Shown: positions 1-9,150 of the stretch, in pieces
How the letters are laid out: each line of letters begins with the position of its first letter
How positions within the stretch are numbered: the first letter of the stretch is position 1
Source of the DNA: UMGS1696 sp964463375
GTDB taxonomy: Bacteria > Bacillota > Clostridia > Oscillospirales > CAG-272
Length of the DNA: 64,000 bases
Direction of reading: 5' to 3'
Assembly (NCBI GenBank): GCA_964463375.1
Contig: CAYXBQ010000005.1
Location: 1 to 64,000, forward strand
Notes under the pieces: model-generated
Databases searched by the model: none
The model's input: only the letters and a program-made list of their open reading frames with translations
Told to the model about the DNA's origin: nothing
Translations under genes and position numbers: made by a program

Positions 1-97
1 CGGCAGCTACCCTATGTCAGTAATGTTCTCATACTGTCTTATTGGAAACTACCTTCATGGGAACACCTGCTTTTGTTATTTCTATGTAGAAATATAA

Positions 98-1378
98 TTA
101 CAGCTTTGCCAGAGCCTGTTCCAGGTCGGCGATGATGTCTTCTGCGTCCTCGATACCCACAGACAGGCGGATCAGCTCCGGGCTTACACCGCAGGCTTCC
201 AGCTGTTCATCGGTGAGCTGCCGGTGGGTGGTGGATGCAGGATGCAGCAGGCAGGTACGGCTGTCGGCCACATGGGTCACGATGGCGGCCATCTGCATAC
301 CGTCCATCACACGGGTAGCCGCTTCTCTGCCACCGACGACACCAAAGGATACTACGCCACTGGAACCGTTTGGCAGATACTTCTGTGCCAGTGCATAGTA
401 CTTGTTGGAAGGCAGACCGGGATAGCTTACCCAGGATACCTTCGGATGGTTTTCCAGATACTCTGCAACCTTCTGTGCGTTGGCACAATGCTGCTTAACA
501 CGCAGAGCGAGGGTTTCCAGACCCAGATTCAGCAGGAACGCATTCATGGGAGCCTGGATGGAACCGAGGTCACGCATCATCTGTGCCGTAGCCTTGGTGA
601 TATACGCACCCTTGCCGAACCGTTCGGTATAGGTGATACCGTGGTAGGATTCGTCAGGCGTACACAGGCCGGGGAACTTGTCGGCGTACTTGGTCCAGTC
701 AAAGTTGCCGCTGTCCACGATACAGCCACCAACTGTAGCTGCATGACCATCCATGTACTTGGTGGTGGAGTGAGTCACGATGTCGGCACCAAATTCGAAG
801 GGATGGCAGTTGATGGGCGTGGGGAAGGTATTGTCCACGATCAGCGGCACACCGATCTTATGGGCAGCGGTGGCAAAGGTCTCGATATCCAGCACCACCA
901 GAGAGGGGTTGGACAGCGTTTCGGCAAATACGCACTTGGTGTTAGGCTTGGCTGCTGCTAAGATCTCGTCTTCCGTGGAATCGGGAGAGATGAAGGTGAC
1001 GTCATAGCCCATTTTCCGCATGGTCACGTCCAGCAGGTTGAAGGTACCGCCGTAGATGGCAGCAGAGGCGATGATATGGTCGCCGGCAGATGCGATATTC
1101 ACCATAGAGAAGAAGGAGGCCGCTTGTCCGGAGGAGGTCAGCATGGCAGCCACGCCGCCTTCCAGGTCACAGATCTTGGCTGCAACGGCATCGTTGGTGG
1201 GGTTTTGCAGCCGGGTGTAGAAGTAACCGTTTGCTTCCAGGTCAAACAGCTTTCCCATTTCCTCGCTGGATTCGTACTTGAAAGTGGTGCTCTGGGTGAT
1301 GGGCAGGATACGGGGTTCGCCGTTTTTCGGTGTGTAACCGCTCTGTACGCATTTGGTACCGATCTTATAGGATGACAT
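98..1378 (-). CDS. metY: O-acetylhomoserine aminocarboxypropyltransferase (PLP-dependent sulfhydrylase)
   Basis: This 426-residue protein is a Cys/Met metabolism PLP enzyme that makes homocysteine from O-acetylhomoserine and sulfide in the cytoplasm, the direct sulfhydrylation route to methionine. The cofactor lysine is K207 in the stretch THSTTKYMDG, and the active-site YTRLQNPT motif is at about residues 54-61. The length is normal for MetY and longer than MetB/MetC (about 380-400). The ATG follows a GGAGG site 8-9 bases upstream. It lies 35 bases after glnS and probably ends the gltX-glnS-metY run. I saw no SAM riboswitch or T-box in front of it. MetB or MetZ activity is the main alternative. 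Confidence 0.93.
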   Translation of the reverse strand: MSSYKIGTKCVQSGYTPKNGEPRILPITQSTTFKYESSEEMGKLFDLEANGYFYTRLQNPTNDAVAAKICDLEGGVAAMLTSSGQAASFFSMVNIASAGDHIIASAAIYGGTFNLLDVTMRKMGYDVTFISPDSTEDEILAAAKPNTKCVFAETLSNPSLVVLDIETFATAAHKIGVPLIVDNTFPTPINCHPFEFGADIVTHSTTKYMDGHAATVGGCIVDSGNFDWTKYADKFPGLCTPDESYHGITYTERFGKGAYITKATAQMMRDLGSIQAPMNAFLLNLGLETLALRVKQHCANAQKVAEYLENHPKVSWVSYPGLPSNKYYALAQKYLPNGSSGVVSFGVVGGREAATRVMDGMQMAAIVTHVADSRTCLLHPASTTHRQLTDEQLEACGVSPELIRLSVGIEDAEDIIADLEQALAKL

Positions 1379-1413
1379 ACTTGTTTCCTCCGTTATGGCA
1401 AATAGATATAGAA

Positions 1414-3060
1414 TTATTCGGGTTTATAGCTGTCCTTCAGAGATACGATCCGGTTGAAGGTACCGGGGTTCTTGGTGTCCTTAGCAAAGTATCCGATCCG
1501 CACGAACTGGAACTTTTCGCCAGGTGCAGCAGCATCCAACGCCGGTTCCACCTTGATACCGGAACGCTTCACAGCGGAAGTGGGGTTCAGGTAGTCCATG
1601 TAGGTCTTCCCTTCCGGCAGGTCGTTCATGTTTTCCTCGGTGAATAGGCGGTCGTACAGGATCGCATCGGCATCCTTGGCGTAGGTCGCAGACAGCCAGT
1701 GAATGGTACCCTTGACCTTCCGGTCGGTGGGCGTACCGGTCCCGGTCTCCAGGTCGGCTGTGCAGTGGATCTCCTGGATAGAACCGTCTTCGTTCTTCAC
1801 GATGTCACCGCACTTGATGATGTAGGAGCTCATGAGACGCACTTCTCCACCGGGCTTGAGACGGAAGAACTTCGGCGGCGGTACCTCGGCAAAGTCGTCC
1901 CCATCGATATACAGCTCCTTGGTGAACGGCACCTGTCTGGTACCTGCTTCGGGATCGTTGGGATTGTTGGTGATGTCAAAGTATTCTACCTTGTCTTCCG
2001 GGTAGTTGTCGATGACGATCTTGATGGGATTCAGCACAGCGATCCGGCGGCTTGCCTTCTGGTTCAGCTCTTCCCGGATGCAGTGCTCCAAGAGACCGAT
2101 GTTGACCATGCTGTTTGCCTTGGAAACGCCGATCCGTTCGATGAAGTCCAGAATGGCTTCAGGGGTATAGCCACGTCTGCGCAAACCGCACAGGGTAGGC
2201 ATTCTGGGGTCGTCCCAGCCGTCCACGATACCGTTTTCCACCAGATACCGCAGGTGTCTCTTGGACAGAACGGTGTTGGTAATGTTCAGGCGGGCAAACT
2301 CGATCTGCCGGGGCGTGGAGGGCACGTCACAATGCTCGATGACCCAGTTGTACAGCGGTCTGTGGTCCTCGTATTCCAGAGAGCAAAGGCTGTGGGTGAT
2401 GCCTTCCAGTGCGTCTTGGATGGGATGGGCAAAGTCGTACATGGGGAAGATACACCACTTGGTCCCCTGTCTGTGGTGTTCGATATAGCGGATCCGGTAC
2501 AGCACAGGGTCACGCATATTGAAGTTACCGGAAGCAAGGTCGATCTTGGCACGGAGGGTGTACTTGCCTTCCGGGAATTCGCCGTTCCGCATCCGGTGGA
2601 ACAGGTCTAAGCTTTCTTCCATGGGTCTGTCGCGGAAGGGAGAGATAGCGGGATGGGTCAGGTCCCCACGATATTCCTTGAACTGTTCGGGAGTCAGCTC
2701 ACACACATACGCATCCCCTTTGCGGATCAGCTCCTCAGCCAGCTCGTAGGTCTTTTCAAAATAATCGGAACCATAGTAGAACCGATCGCCCCAGTCGAAG
2801 CCCAGCCAGTGGATATCTTCCATGATGGCTTCTACGAATTCGGTGTCTTCCTTGGCAGGGTTGGTGTCGTCCATCCGCAGATTGCACAGGCCGCCGTACT
2901 TTTTGGCAGTGCCAAAGTCGATGATCAGCGCCTTGCAGTGACCGATGTGCAGGTATCCATTGGGTTCCGGGGGAAAACGGGTGTGGACGGTCTTGGTCTT
3001 TCCGGCGGCGATATCCTCGTCGATAAAGTCATGAATAAAATTGGATGTATTTTCAGCCAT
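1414..3060 (-). CDS. glnS: Glutaminyl-tRNA synthetase
   Basis: This 548-residue class Ib synthetase charges tRNA-Gln directly with glutamine. The HIGH signature is PEPNGYLHIGH at residues 31-41 and the KMSKS-type loop is VLSKRHL at residues 264-270, both in the GlnRS form rather than the GluRS form. A C-terminal beta-barrel anticodon-binding part follows from about residue 340. It starts 29 bases after gltX with a GAGAGG site and is co-directional with metY. Many Firmicutes lack GlnRS and amidate Glu-tRNA-Gln instead; that the gene was acquired by transfer is inference from family knowledge. A matching tRNA-Gln(UUG) lies at about 11 kb. Confidence 0.96.
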   Translation of the reverse strand: MAENTSNFIHDFIDEDIAAGKTKTVHTRFPPEPNGYLHIGHCKALIIDFGTAKKYGGLCNLRMDDTNPAKEDTEFVEAIMEDIHWLGFDWGDRFYYGSDYFEKTYELAEELIRKGDAYVCELTPEQFKEYRGDLTHPAISPFRDRPMEESLDLFHRMRNGEFPEGKYTLRAKIDLASGNFNMRDPVLYRIRYIEHHRQGTKWCIFPMYDFAHPIQDALEGITHSLCSLEYEDHRPLYNWVIEHCDVPSTPRQIEFARLNITNTVLSKRHLRYLVENGIVDGWDDPRMPTLCGLRRRGYTPEAILDFIERIGVSKANSMVNIGLLEHCIREELNQKASRRIAVLNPIKIVIDNYPEDKVEYFDITNNPNDPEAGTRQVPFTKELYIDGDDFAEVPPPKFFRLKPGGEVRLMSSYIIKCGDIVKNEDGSIQEIHCTADLETGTGTPTDRKVKGTIHWLSATYAKDADAILYDRLFTEENMNDLPEGKTYMDYLNPTSAVKRSGIKVEPALDAAAPGEKFQFVRIGYFAKDTKNPGTFNRIVSLKDSYKPE

Positions 3061-3089
3061 AATAACCTCTCGCTATTTGCAGCGTATTT

Positions 3090-4775
3090 TTACAGGGATT
3101 CCAGCATGGATGCGATTCTGGCTTTGACTCTGTCAGCGCCCAGGATCTGCATCACGGCGTACATATCGGGGGAGTTCAGCTTACCGGTGACGGCCACACG
3201 GATGAACATGGACACATCCGCCACACTGCCCTTGAAGGCGGCGGGATCGGCCTTATATGCCTTCATGTCCGCAGTATACCCCAGTCCTTCCCCGATCTGC
3301 TGGATCTTGCCGAACCAGGTGTTCATGTCGTCAGCCGGATCGTAGGATCCTGTGAAGGCTTGCAGAACCGTCTTAATATCTGCCTTGTCGCAGTTTTCCG
3401 GGTAGCTGTCCTCAATGGTAAAGAAGTCATCGAAGAAGAATCCCATGTAGGGCTTTACGTCCTTCCAAGTGGTCAGGTCCTTTCTGGGCTTCTTACCGCC
3501 TCTGCCAATGGCAAAGATGGACTTGGTGTAGGCAGGATCGGCGGTCATAGCAGCGCCAAAGGCAGGATCGAATTCCAACATCCAGTCGGCAGCACGGTCG
3601 TAGATCTCATCGGCAGTCATACGAGACAGCACATTTTTGGATACGTCTGCCAGCTTGGTGTAGTCATAGAGGCAGCCGGATACAGCCATCTTCTTGATAT
3701 TGAAGGGGAAATCTAGGTAGCTCTTTTGGGGATTCTGTGCGTGCCATTCCTCAAAGTTGGAGTTGAGCAGGGTCAGCAGGTATTCCCAAACACATTCGGT
3801 AGCATAGCCCATGCTGCGGTAGTCCTCCATCTTGGCACCCATATCTCGCTTGGACAGCTTCTTTTTGCCACCGTTTTCATCTGCCTTCAGGATCTGTGCA
3901 GTGTGCAGATATTTCGGCATCTTGAAGCCCAGATACTGGAACAGCTGGATGTGCTTGGGCAGGCTGGGCAGCCAATCTTCGCCACGGATCACATGGGTGG
4001 TCTTCATCAGGTGATCGTCTACGGCGTGGGCAAAGTGATAGGTGGGGATACCATCCGATTTCAGCAGTACGAAGTCCTCATCGTTTTCCGGTACTTCCAG
4101 ATTGCCCTTGACCAGGTCGGTGAACTTGGTCTTCTTCTCCGGGTCACCGTTTGCCAGAATGCGGATCACAAAGGGGTCACCCTTTTTCAGGTGCTCTTCC
4201 ACTTCCTCGATGGTGAACTGTCTCTGGGCCAACATGGCAGCCCGCTTCTGTTCGGCGGCAACGTGCCAGTCGGTGTTCTGGATCTCGGCCTTCTTATCGG
4301 TGTTCTGGATCTCTTCCAGCTCTTCTTCCGTAGAGAAGCAAGGGTATGCCTTTCCTTCTGCTACCAGCTTCTTGGCGTACACGTGGTACAGCTCTGCTCT
4401 TTGGCTCTGCTTGTAGGGACCATAGGCACCCTTTTCGACTACTTCCCCGTTTTCGTCCAGCATGAGACCTTCATCATAGGTCACGCCATAAGCAGACAGG
4501 GTATTGATCAGTGCTTCCACAGCACCCTTGATCTCACGCCGTCCATCGGTATCTTCGATACGCAGGAAGAACACACCGCCGGACTGGTGTGCCAGACGCT
4601 CGTCTACTACGGTCTGGTACATACCGCCGAAATGGACAAAGCCTGTGGGGCTGGGGGCAAACCGGGTCACCTTGGCACCTTCCGGCAGATCTCTTGCCGG
4701 GTACCGAGCTTCTACCTCATCGATGGTCAGTTTTACGTTCGGAAACAGCAAATCTGCTAAATACGGATAATCCAT
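3090..4775 (-). CDS. gltX: Glutamyl-tRNA synthetase
   Basis: This 561-residue class Ib synthetase charges tRNA-Glu. The HIGH-like motif is APSPTGFVHFGG at residues 40-51, and the KMSKS-like motif is KLSKR at about 306-310. It is longer than the usual 460-500 residue GluRS. Part of the extra length lies in a charged segment around residues 150-200, where EIQNTD occurs twice nine residues apart, encoded by an exact 17-bp repeat with a 27-bp period (4270-4286 and 4297-4313). It is the first gene of the gltX-glnS-metY run and has its own promoter at 4848-4876. Whether it is discriminating cannot be read by eye. Confidence 0.95.
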   Translation of the reverse strand: MDYPYLADLLFPNVKLTIDEVEARYPARDLPEGAKVTRFAPSPTGFVHFGGMYQTVVDERLAHQSGGVFFLRIEDTDGRREIKGAVEALINTLSAYGVTYDEGLMLDENGEVVEKGAYGPYKQSQRAELYHVYAKKLVAEGKAYPCFSTEEELEEIQNTDKKAEIQNTDWHVAAEQKRAAMLAQRQFTIEEVEEHLKKGDPFVIRILANGDPEKKTKFTDLVKGNLEVPENDEDFVLLKSDGIPTYHFAHAVDDHLMKTTHVIRGEDWLPSLPKHIQLFQYLGFKMPKYLHTAQILKADENGGKKKLSKRDMGAKMEDYRSMGYATECVWEYLLTLLNSNFEEWHAQNPQKSYLDFPFNIKKMAVSGCLYDYTKLADVSKNVLSRMTADEIYDRAADWMLEFDPAFGAAMTADPAYTKSIFAIGRGGKKPRKDLTTWKDVKPYMGFFFDDFFTIEDSYPENCDKADIKTVLQAFTGSYDPADDMNTWFGKIQQIGEGLGYTADMKAYKADPAAFKGSVADVSMFIRVAVTGKLNSPDMYAVMQILGADRVKARIASMLESL

Positions 4776-4847
4776 ATTCTATAACTCCTTTTTTCATGGG
4801 AAATACAACGAAATCCCACTTCGCATTTTTCATGGTTATTTGGATTT

Positions 4848-4876
4848 ATTATACCACATTTTATTCAAATCGTCTA
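4848..4876 (-). promoter_or_regulatory. SigA-type promoter for gltX-glnS-metY
   Basis: On the minus strand a perfect TATAAT (4848-4853) lies 17 bases from TAGACG (4871-4876), which matches the -35 consensus at four positions. It is about 75 bases upstream of the gltX start. Confidence 0.65.
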
Positions 4877-4990
4877 TATAAAATTTACCGATTTTCAGCC
4901 AAAATCTGGGGTTCTCTTACGCCAGTTTGTATTGAAAACGACTTTTTCAGCCGGAATGAAAACAGTTTTCTCGATATTCATACTTTTCTG

Positions 4991-5019
4991 TTGATTTTTG
5001 CGGCTCTTTATGGTACACT
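4991..5019 (+). promoter_or_regulatory. SigA-type promoter for the DivIVA-like/XRE/GH3 operon
   Basis: TTGATT (4991-4996), a 17-base spacer and TACACT (5014-5019), 40 bases before the first start codon. The rest of the 4776-5058 gap is AT-rich and holds only this promoter and the gltX promoter. Confidence 0.65.
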
Positions 5020-5058
5020 ATAAACAGATAGGATACGAGATGTATACAGGAGTTTTCT

Positions 5059-6075
5059 ATGAGCGAAAATACAAAAAAATTCAGAAATGCCATGGGCGGG
5101 TACAATAAAGAGGATGTAAACGCCTTTATCCAGGAAACCGATCTGGCGAACCGAGAAAAACAGGATGCTCTGCAAAAAGAGCTGGACATATTGACGACCG
5201 AGCAAGGGACATGGCTGGCAGAGAAGGAACAGCTGCAAGCTGAAATGGCAAAATTGCAGACTGCGGTAGAGGAACAACAGCAGCAGCTGGAAACGCAGGC
5301 AGAAACGATCCGGTGTTTGCAGCAGCAGGTAGAGGAGAAAGAAACCATTCTGGAAGCCAATATGGCAGAAAAAGCCAAGCTTGCCGAACAGGTGGAGCAA
5401 CAAGCCAAAACCATTCCAGAACTTCAGGGAAAATTGGCTACGGCAGAAGCAGCTTGTGCGGAAGCAGAAAAAGCATTGGCTGCCACAAAAGCAGAAGCAG
5501 AAACGGCGTTGACGGCAGAAAAGGAACGGGCGGCAAAGGAGATCGACCGGATCAAGGCGGCCTATTTGGAGGAAGAAGACGGCGCTGGCTACAAGATCCG
5601 GATGTATGATCGGATCAGCGGGCAGATCGGCGATATTCTGCTGGGTGCAAACCGGGATGCGGACGATATCCTGTGTAGTGCCAAGGAAGAAGCGGAACGG
5701 CTACGGACAGAAACGGCGGATACGCTGGCACAGGAACGCAGTGCTGTACAGGCCGAACTGGAGCAGCTGCAGGCAGATACAAAGGCAGAGGCTATGTGTG
5801 TACGCAAAAAGCTCTCGGAAACAGCAGGAACGCTGTTAGCAGATATTTCCGGGGAAATGCATTTGAATATCGAAAACTGCCTGAAGGAGCTGTCTACCTG
5901 CATGACGGAAGTGGAAAGCGATACGGAAACATTATTCCAAACGATGCAGCGGCGGTATCAGGAGATGAACGAACGGATCCAGTATTATCAAAGCTGTATG
6001 CAGGAGCATATCGATGCACGTTTAACGGAAATGGATGAACAGTATGCGATCCGGGAAAGCGGGCGTGAGAACTGA
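5059..6075 (+). CDS. DivIVA-domain coiled-coil protein
   Basis: This 338-residue protein opens with a DivIVA-type membrane/pole-targeting motif, GGYNKEDVNAFI at residues 13-24. A long charged coiled coil rich in Glu, Gln, Ala and Lys follows (about 30-180), then a second helical part to about 330. DivIVA-family proteins mark curved membrane at the septum and poles and recruit partners for division, chromosome placement or envelope growth. The sequence supports the family but not the specific role. The start has an AGGAG site. Its stop overlaps the next start by one base (TGATG), so translation with the XRE regulator is probably coupled. It could be a SepIVA/GpsB-like relative. Confidence 0.75.
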   Translation: MSENTKKFRNAMGGYNKEDVNAFIQETDLANREKQDALQKELDILTTEQGTWLAEKEQLQAEMAKLQTAVEEQQQQLETQAETIRCLQQQVEEKETILEANMAEKAKLAEQVEQQAKTIPELQGKLATAEAACAEAEKALAATKAEAETALTAEKERAAKEIDRIKAAYLEEEDGAGYKIRMYDRISGQIGDILLGANRDADDILCSAKEEAERLRTETADTLAQERSAVQAELEQLQADTKAEAMCVRKKLSETAGTLLADISGEMHLNIENCLKELSTCMTEVESDTETLFQTMQRRYQEMNERIQYYQSCMQEHIDARLTEMDEQYAIRESGREN

Positions 6076-6959
6076 TGGAGCTGCAGGCGCAAATGATCGG
6101 GGAGCGGATCCGGCAGCTGCGCAAAAAGCGAGGACTGACCCAAAAGGAGCTGGCGGGCGAGCAAATGACCAGAAATATGCTCAGTCTGATCGAAACAGGC
6201 AGTGCGCTTCCCTCCCTGTCCAATTTGGCATACCTGTCCAACATGCTGGAGGTGCCTGTCGATTATTTCTTTTCCAATACGGAAGAGGATGAAGGACGCT
6301 ATATCAAGCTGTCCGTTATCGATGGCTTGCAGCAGTCCTACCGGGAGGAACGCTATGCCGATTGCGTCACACAGATCCAGGCGATGCCATCCTCGGCAGT
6401 GGATGATGAGGTGGCGTTGATCGGTGCCCATGCCGGTCTTTGCATCGCTTTAGAAAGTGCGGCGGCATATGAGCTGAAGACGGCATCTCTGCATCTGAAG
6501 AATGCACAGGAATATGCCCAGCGAACCGTATATGCCAGCGAAGATCTGCGAAAGGCCATTGCATACTACAAAGACCTATTTGCCCTGCTGCCGGTATCGC
6601 AGGAATTTCCGGAGCGTGTCACAGACCTTCGATATGCCAGCGGTTATATTCCGCCGGAAATGCTGTTGTATCTGGGATCGCTGCGTTTGGTAAGTCGTGG
6701 TGCTGTCAGTGGAAAAGAATTTCCCAAGGATTCCCCTGCTGCACGACATATCCAAGCATTGGCTGCGCTGGCCTCTAACCGGACAGATCTGGCTGTGCGG
6801 CTGCTGCGAGAGCTGGCACAGGACAATGCACTTCCCTTTTTCATGCGGTTCCGGGTATATTGTGACCTGGAGGATGCGGCAGGCGGTGCCGGCGAATATC
6901 GGATCGCATACATGGCGGCCAGAAAAAAGTTGGATCTATTGGAAAACGCAAAAAAATAG
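6075..6959 (+). CDS. XRE-family regulator with helical (TPR-like) C-terminal domain
   Basis: Residues 6-60 form an XRE helix-turn-helix (RIRQLRKKRGLTQKELAG, then MLSLIETGSALPSLSNL). The remaining 230 residues are helical, with A/Y/L spacing that suggests TPR-like repeats, as in peptide- or partner-sensing XRE regulators such as the RRNPP group. The 294-residue length fits that layout. It begins inside the stop codon of the DivIVA-like gene and is followed after 15 bases by GH3, so all three probably share one transcript. Its ligand and targets are unknown; autoregulation is a guess. Confidence 0.8.
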   Translation: MELQAQMIGERIRQLRKKRGLTQKELAGEQMTRNMLSLIETGSALPSLSNLAYLSNMLEVPVDYFFSNTEEDEGRYIKLSVIDGLQQSYREERYADCVTQIQAMPSSAVDDEVALIGAHAGLCIALESAAAYELKTASLHLKNAQEYAQRTVYASEDLRKAIAYYKDLFALLPVSQEFPERVTDLRYASGYIPPEMLLYLGSLRLVSRGAVSGKEFPKDSPAARHIQALAALASNRTDLAVRLLRELAQDNALPFFMRFRVYCDLEDAAGGAGEYRIAYMAARKKLDLLENAKK

Positions 6960-6974
6960 AAAAGGAGCATAGGT

Positions 6975-9074
6975 ATGACGACAAAAGAATGGGCAAGAAA
7001 GCAGGCGCAGGAGCTGGTGAGCCGTATGACGGTGGAAGAAAAGATCTCGCAGCTTTTGTACAATTCTCCTGCCATCGAACGGCTGGGGATCGAAGAATAC
7101 AACTGGTGGAACGAAGCTTCTCATGGACTGGCCCGTTCCGGGATGGCTACGGTATTTCCCCATGCCATTGGGCTGGCTGCCACGTTTGACACTGCTCTTT
7201 TGCAGCAGGTAGGCGATGCGGTATCCACAGAAGCCAGAGCAAAGTATAACAACAGTATTGCCCACAACGACAGAGATATTTATAAAGGACTGACATTCTG
7301 GACACCCAATATCAATATCTTCCGAGATCCTCGCTGGGGCAGAGGCCAGGAAACCTTTGGAGAAGACCCGTACCTAACTTCTGTTTTGGCCATGTCCTAT
7401 ATCGATGGCTTGCAGGGGGATGGAGAGTATCTAAAATCCGCAGCCTGTGCCAAGCATTTTGCCGTACATTCCGGACCGGAGGCACTACGTCACCAGTTCA
7501 ATGCGGAGGTGTCTGACAAGGATCTGTGGGAGACCTATCTGCCCGCCTTCTATTGGTCGGTGCAGGATGGTGTAGCCGGTGTTATGGGCGCATACAACCG
7601 CACCAATGGGTATCCCTGCTGTGCACACCCTACCCTGATGCAGGAGATTTTGCGGGATAGCTGGGGCTTTGACGGATACTTTGTGTCCGACTGCTGGGCA
7701 ATATCCGATATTTGCAAATTCCATCACTACACCGATACCATGACAGAAGCAGCAGCTTTGGCGATCCAGGCGGGCTGTGACTTGAATTGTGGCGATACCT
7801 ACCACCATTTGTTGGAAGCCTACGAACAGGATCGGATCACGGAGGAAGATATCACCCGTGCGGCGGAAAATGTCTTCACCATCCGGTATCGCTTGGGCGA
7901 ATTTGCTGTGGAGCGTCCCTATGCCGATATTCCCTTTGAGAAGCTGGACTGCGCAGAACACCGGGCGTTGAACCTGCAAGCAGCGGAAGAATCCATTGTG
8001 CTGCTGAAAAATGATGATTACCTACCATTAGATGTACACACGATGCAGAATATCGCTGTGATCGGTCCCAATGCTATGTCGGTCGTGGCTCTGGAAGGCA
8101 ACTATAACGGTATGGCTTCGGAATATATCACGGTAGCAGACGGTGTACGGCGGGTCTTCACGGATGCCAATGTGCGGGTCGCAAAGGGTACCAATATCTG
8201 GCTGGACAAGCGGAACGACTGTACCGGCTTTGCCAATATGATCAGCGAAGGGATCGCCTATGCCCAACATGCAGACGTTACGATCCTGTGCTTAGGTCTG
8301 GACTGCCATATCGAAGGCGAAGAAACCGGTGTGCACAACGAATATTTTGACAACGGCGATAAGGTGCAGCTTGGTCTGCCGAAGACACAGATGGATCTGG
8401 CAGAAGCGGTATGCGATGTTTGCGACAATGTGATCGTGGTGGTGTTGGCGGGCAGTGCAGTGACGCTCAGCGAAAAACTGACCCGTCATGCCAAAGCGAT
8501 CCTCCATGGTTGGTATCCCGGTGCGGTTGGCGGACTGGCGATCGCTCGGCTGATAGGTGGTCTTTGTTCCCCCAGTGGACGACTGCCGGTCACCTTCTAT
8601 CGGCAGATCGAGGACATCCCCGCCTTTACTGATTATCGTATGGAAGGCCGTACCTATCGCTATTTCCATGGAGAACCGTTGTATCCCTTTGGCTATGGTC
8701 TGTCCTACACCCATTTCCGGTACACCTCTCCTACGGTGACTGCGGAAACAGAAGATACACTGACCTTGACAGTCTCCCTGACCAACACAGGAAAGATGGA
8801 GGGGATCGAAAAGGTGCAGGTGTACAGCAGTTTTGCGGATTCTCGGACATCCACACCGATCTGTCAGCTCTGCGGCGTACAGGCTGTTCGTCTGGCACCT
8901 GGTGAAGAAGCTACCGTTACGCTGACGATACAGAAGTATTGGCTGCAGGCTGTGCTGGACGATGGTGCCAGAGTGACACCGGATGGAAAGGTCACGCTGA
9001 CCATCGGTGGACACCAGCCGGATGCACGAAGCACTGCGCTGTGTGCAGACACCTGTGTGACGCTGGCTCTGTAA
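6975..9074 (+). CDS. Glycoside hydrolase family 3 (beta-xylosidase/beta-glucosidase type)
   Basis: This 699-residue enzyme has the GH3 order: N-terminal TIM barrel (about 15-330), alpha/beta sandwich (about 350-560) and a C-terminal fibronectin-III-like domain. The catalytic nucleophile is probably D239 in GYFVSDC. YNWWNEASHG near the start and the SAACAKHFAVHSGPE segment are typical of the xylosidase branch. Such enzymes release single sugars from the non-reducing end of oligosaccharides by retention. I see no signal peptide, so it probably acts in the cytoplasm on imported oligomers. An AAAGGAG site precedes the ATG. The exact sugar specificity cannot be read from the sequence. Confidence 0.92.
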   Translation: MTTKEWARKQAQELVSRMTVEEKISQLLYNSPAIERLGIEEYNWWNEASHGLARSGMATVFPHAIGLAATFDTALLQQVGDAVSTEARAKYNNSIAHNDRDIYKGLTFWTPNINIFRDPRWGRGQETFGEDPYLTSVLAMSYIDGLQGDGEYLKSAACAKHFAVHSGPEALRHQFNAEVSDKDLWETYLPAFYWSVQDGVAGVMGAYNRTNGYPCCAHPTLMQEILRDSWGFDGYFVSDCWAISDICKFHHYTDTMTEAAALAIQAGCDLNCGDTYHHLLEAYEQDRITEEDITRAAENVFTIRYRLGEFAVERPYADIPFEKLDCAEHRALNLQAAEESIVLLKNDDYLPLDVHTMQNIAVIGPNAMSVVALEGNYNGMASEYITVADGVRRVFTDANVRVAKGTNIWLDKRNDCTGFANMISEGIAYAQHADVTILCLGLDCHIEGEETGVHNEYFDNGDKVQLGLPKTQMDLAEAVCDVCDNVIVVVLAGSAVTLSEKLTRHAKAILHGWYPGAVGGLAIARLIGGLCSPSGRLPVTFYRQIEDIPAFTDYRMEGRTYRYFHGEPLYPFGYGLSYTHFRYTSPTVTAETEDTLTLTVSLTNTGKMEGIEKVQVYSSFADSRTSTPICQLCGVQAVRLAPGEEATVTLTIQKYWLQAVLDDGARVTPDGKVTLTIGGHQPDARSTALCADTCVTLAL

Positions 9075-9081
9075 TACAAAC

Positions 9082-9142
9082 AAAAACGGCACGATCTGTT
9101 TGCAATGTACATCGTACAGGACAACAGACGTGCCGTTTTTTT
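9082..9142. terminator. Bidirectional intrinsic terminator
   Basis: AAAAACGGCACG (9082-9093) pairs with CGTGCCGTTTTT (9129-9140), with T runs on both sides. It sits between the convergent GH3 and GH43 genes and can serve both. Confidence 0.85.
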
Positions 9143-9150
9143 GTTTTTGC

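Noticed and set aside
1..97. Left edge of the window, checked for a terminator or partial gene.
   Set aside because: I see no hairpin with a T run and no open frame with support.
224..961. Long plus-strand open frame opposite metY.
   Set aside because: It has no ribosome binding site and codes for Gly/His/Cys-rich low-sense protein; it is the antisense shadow of metY.
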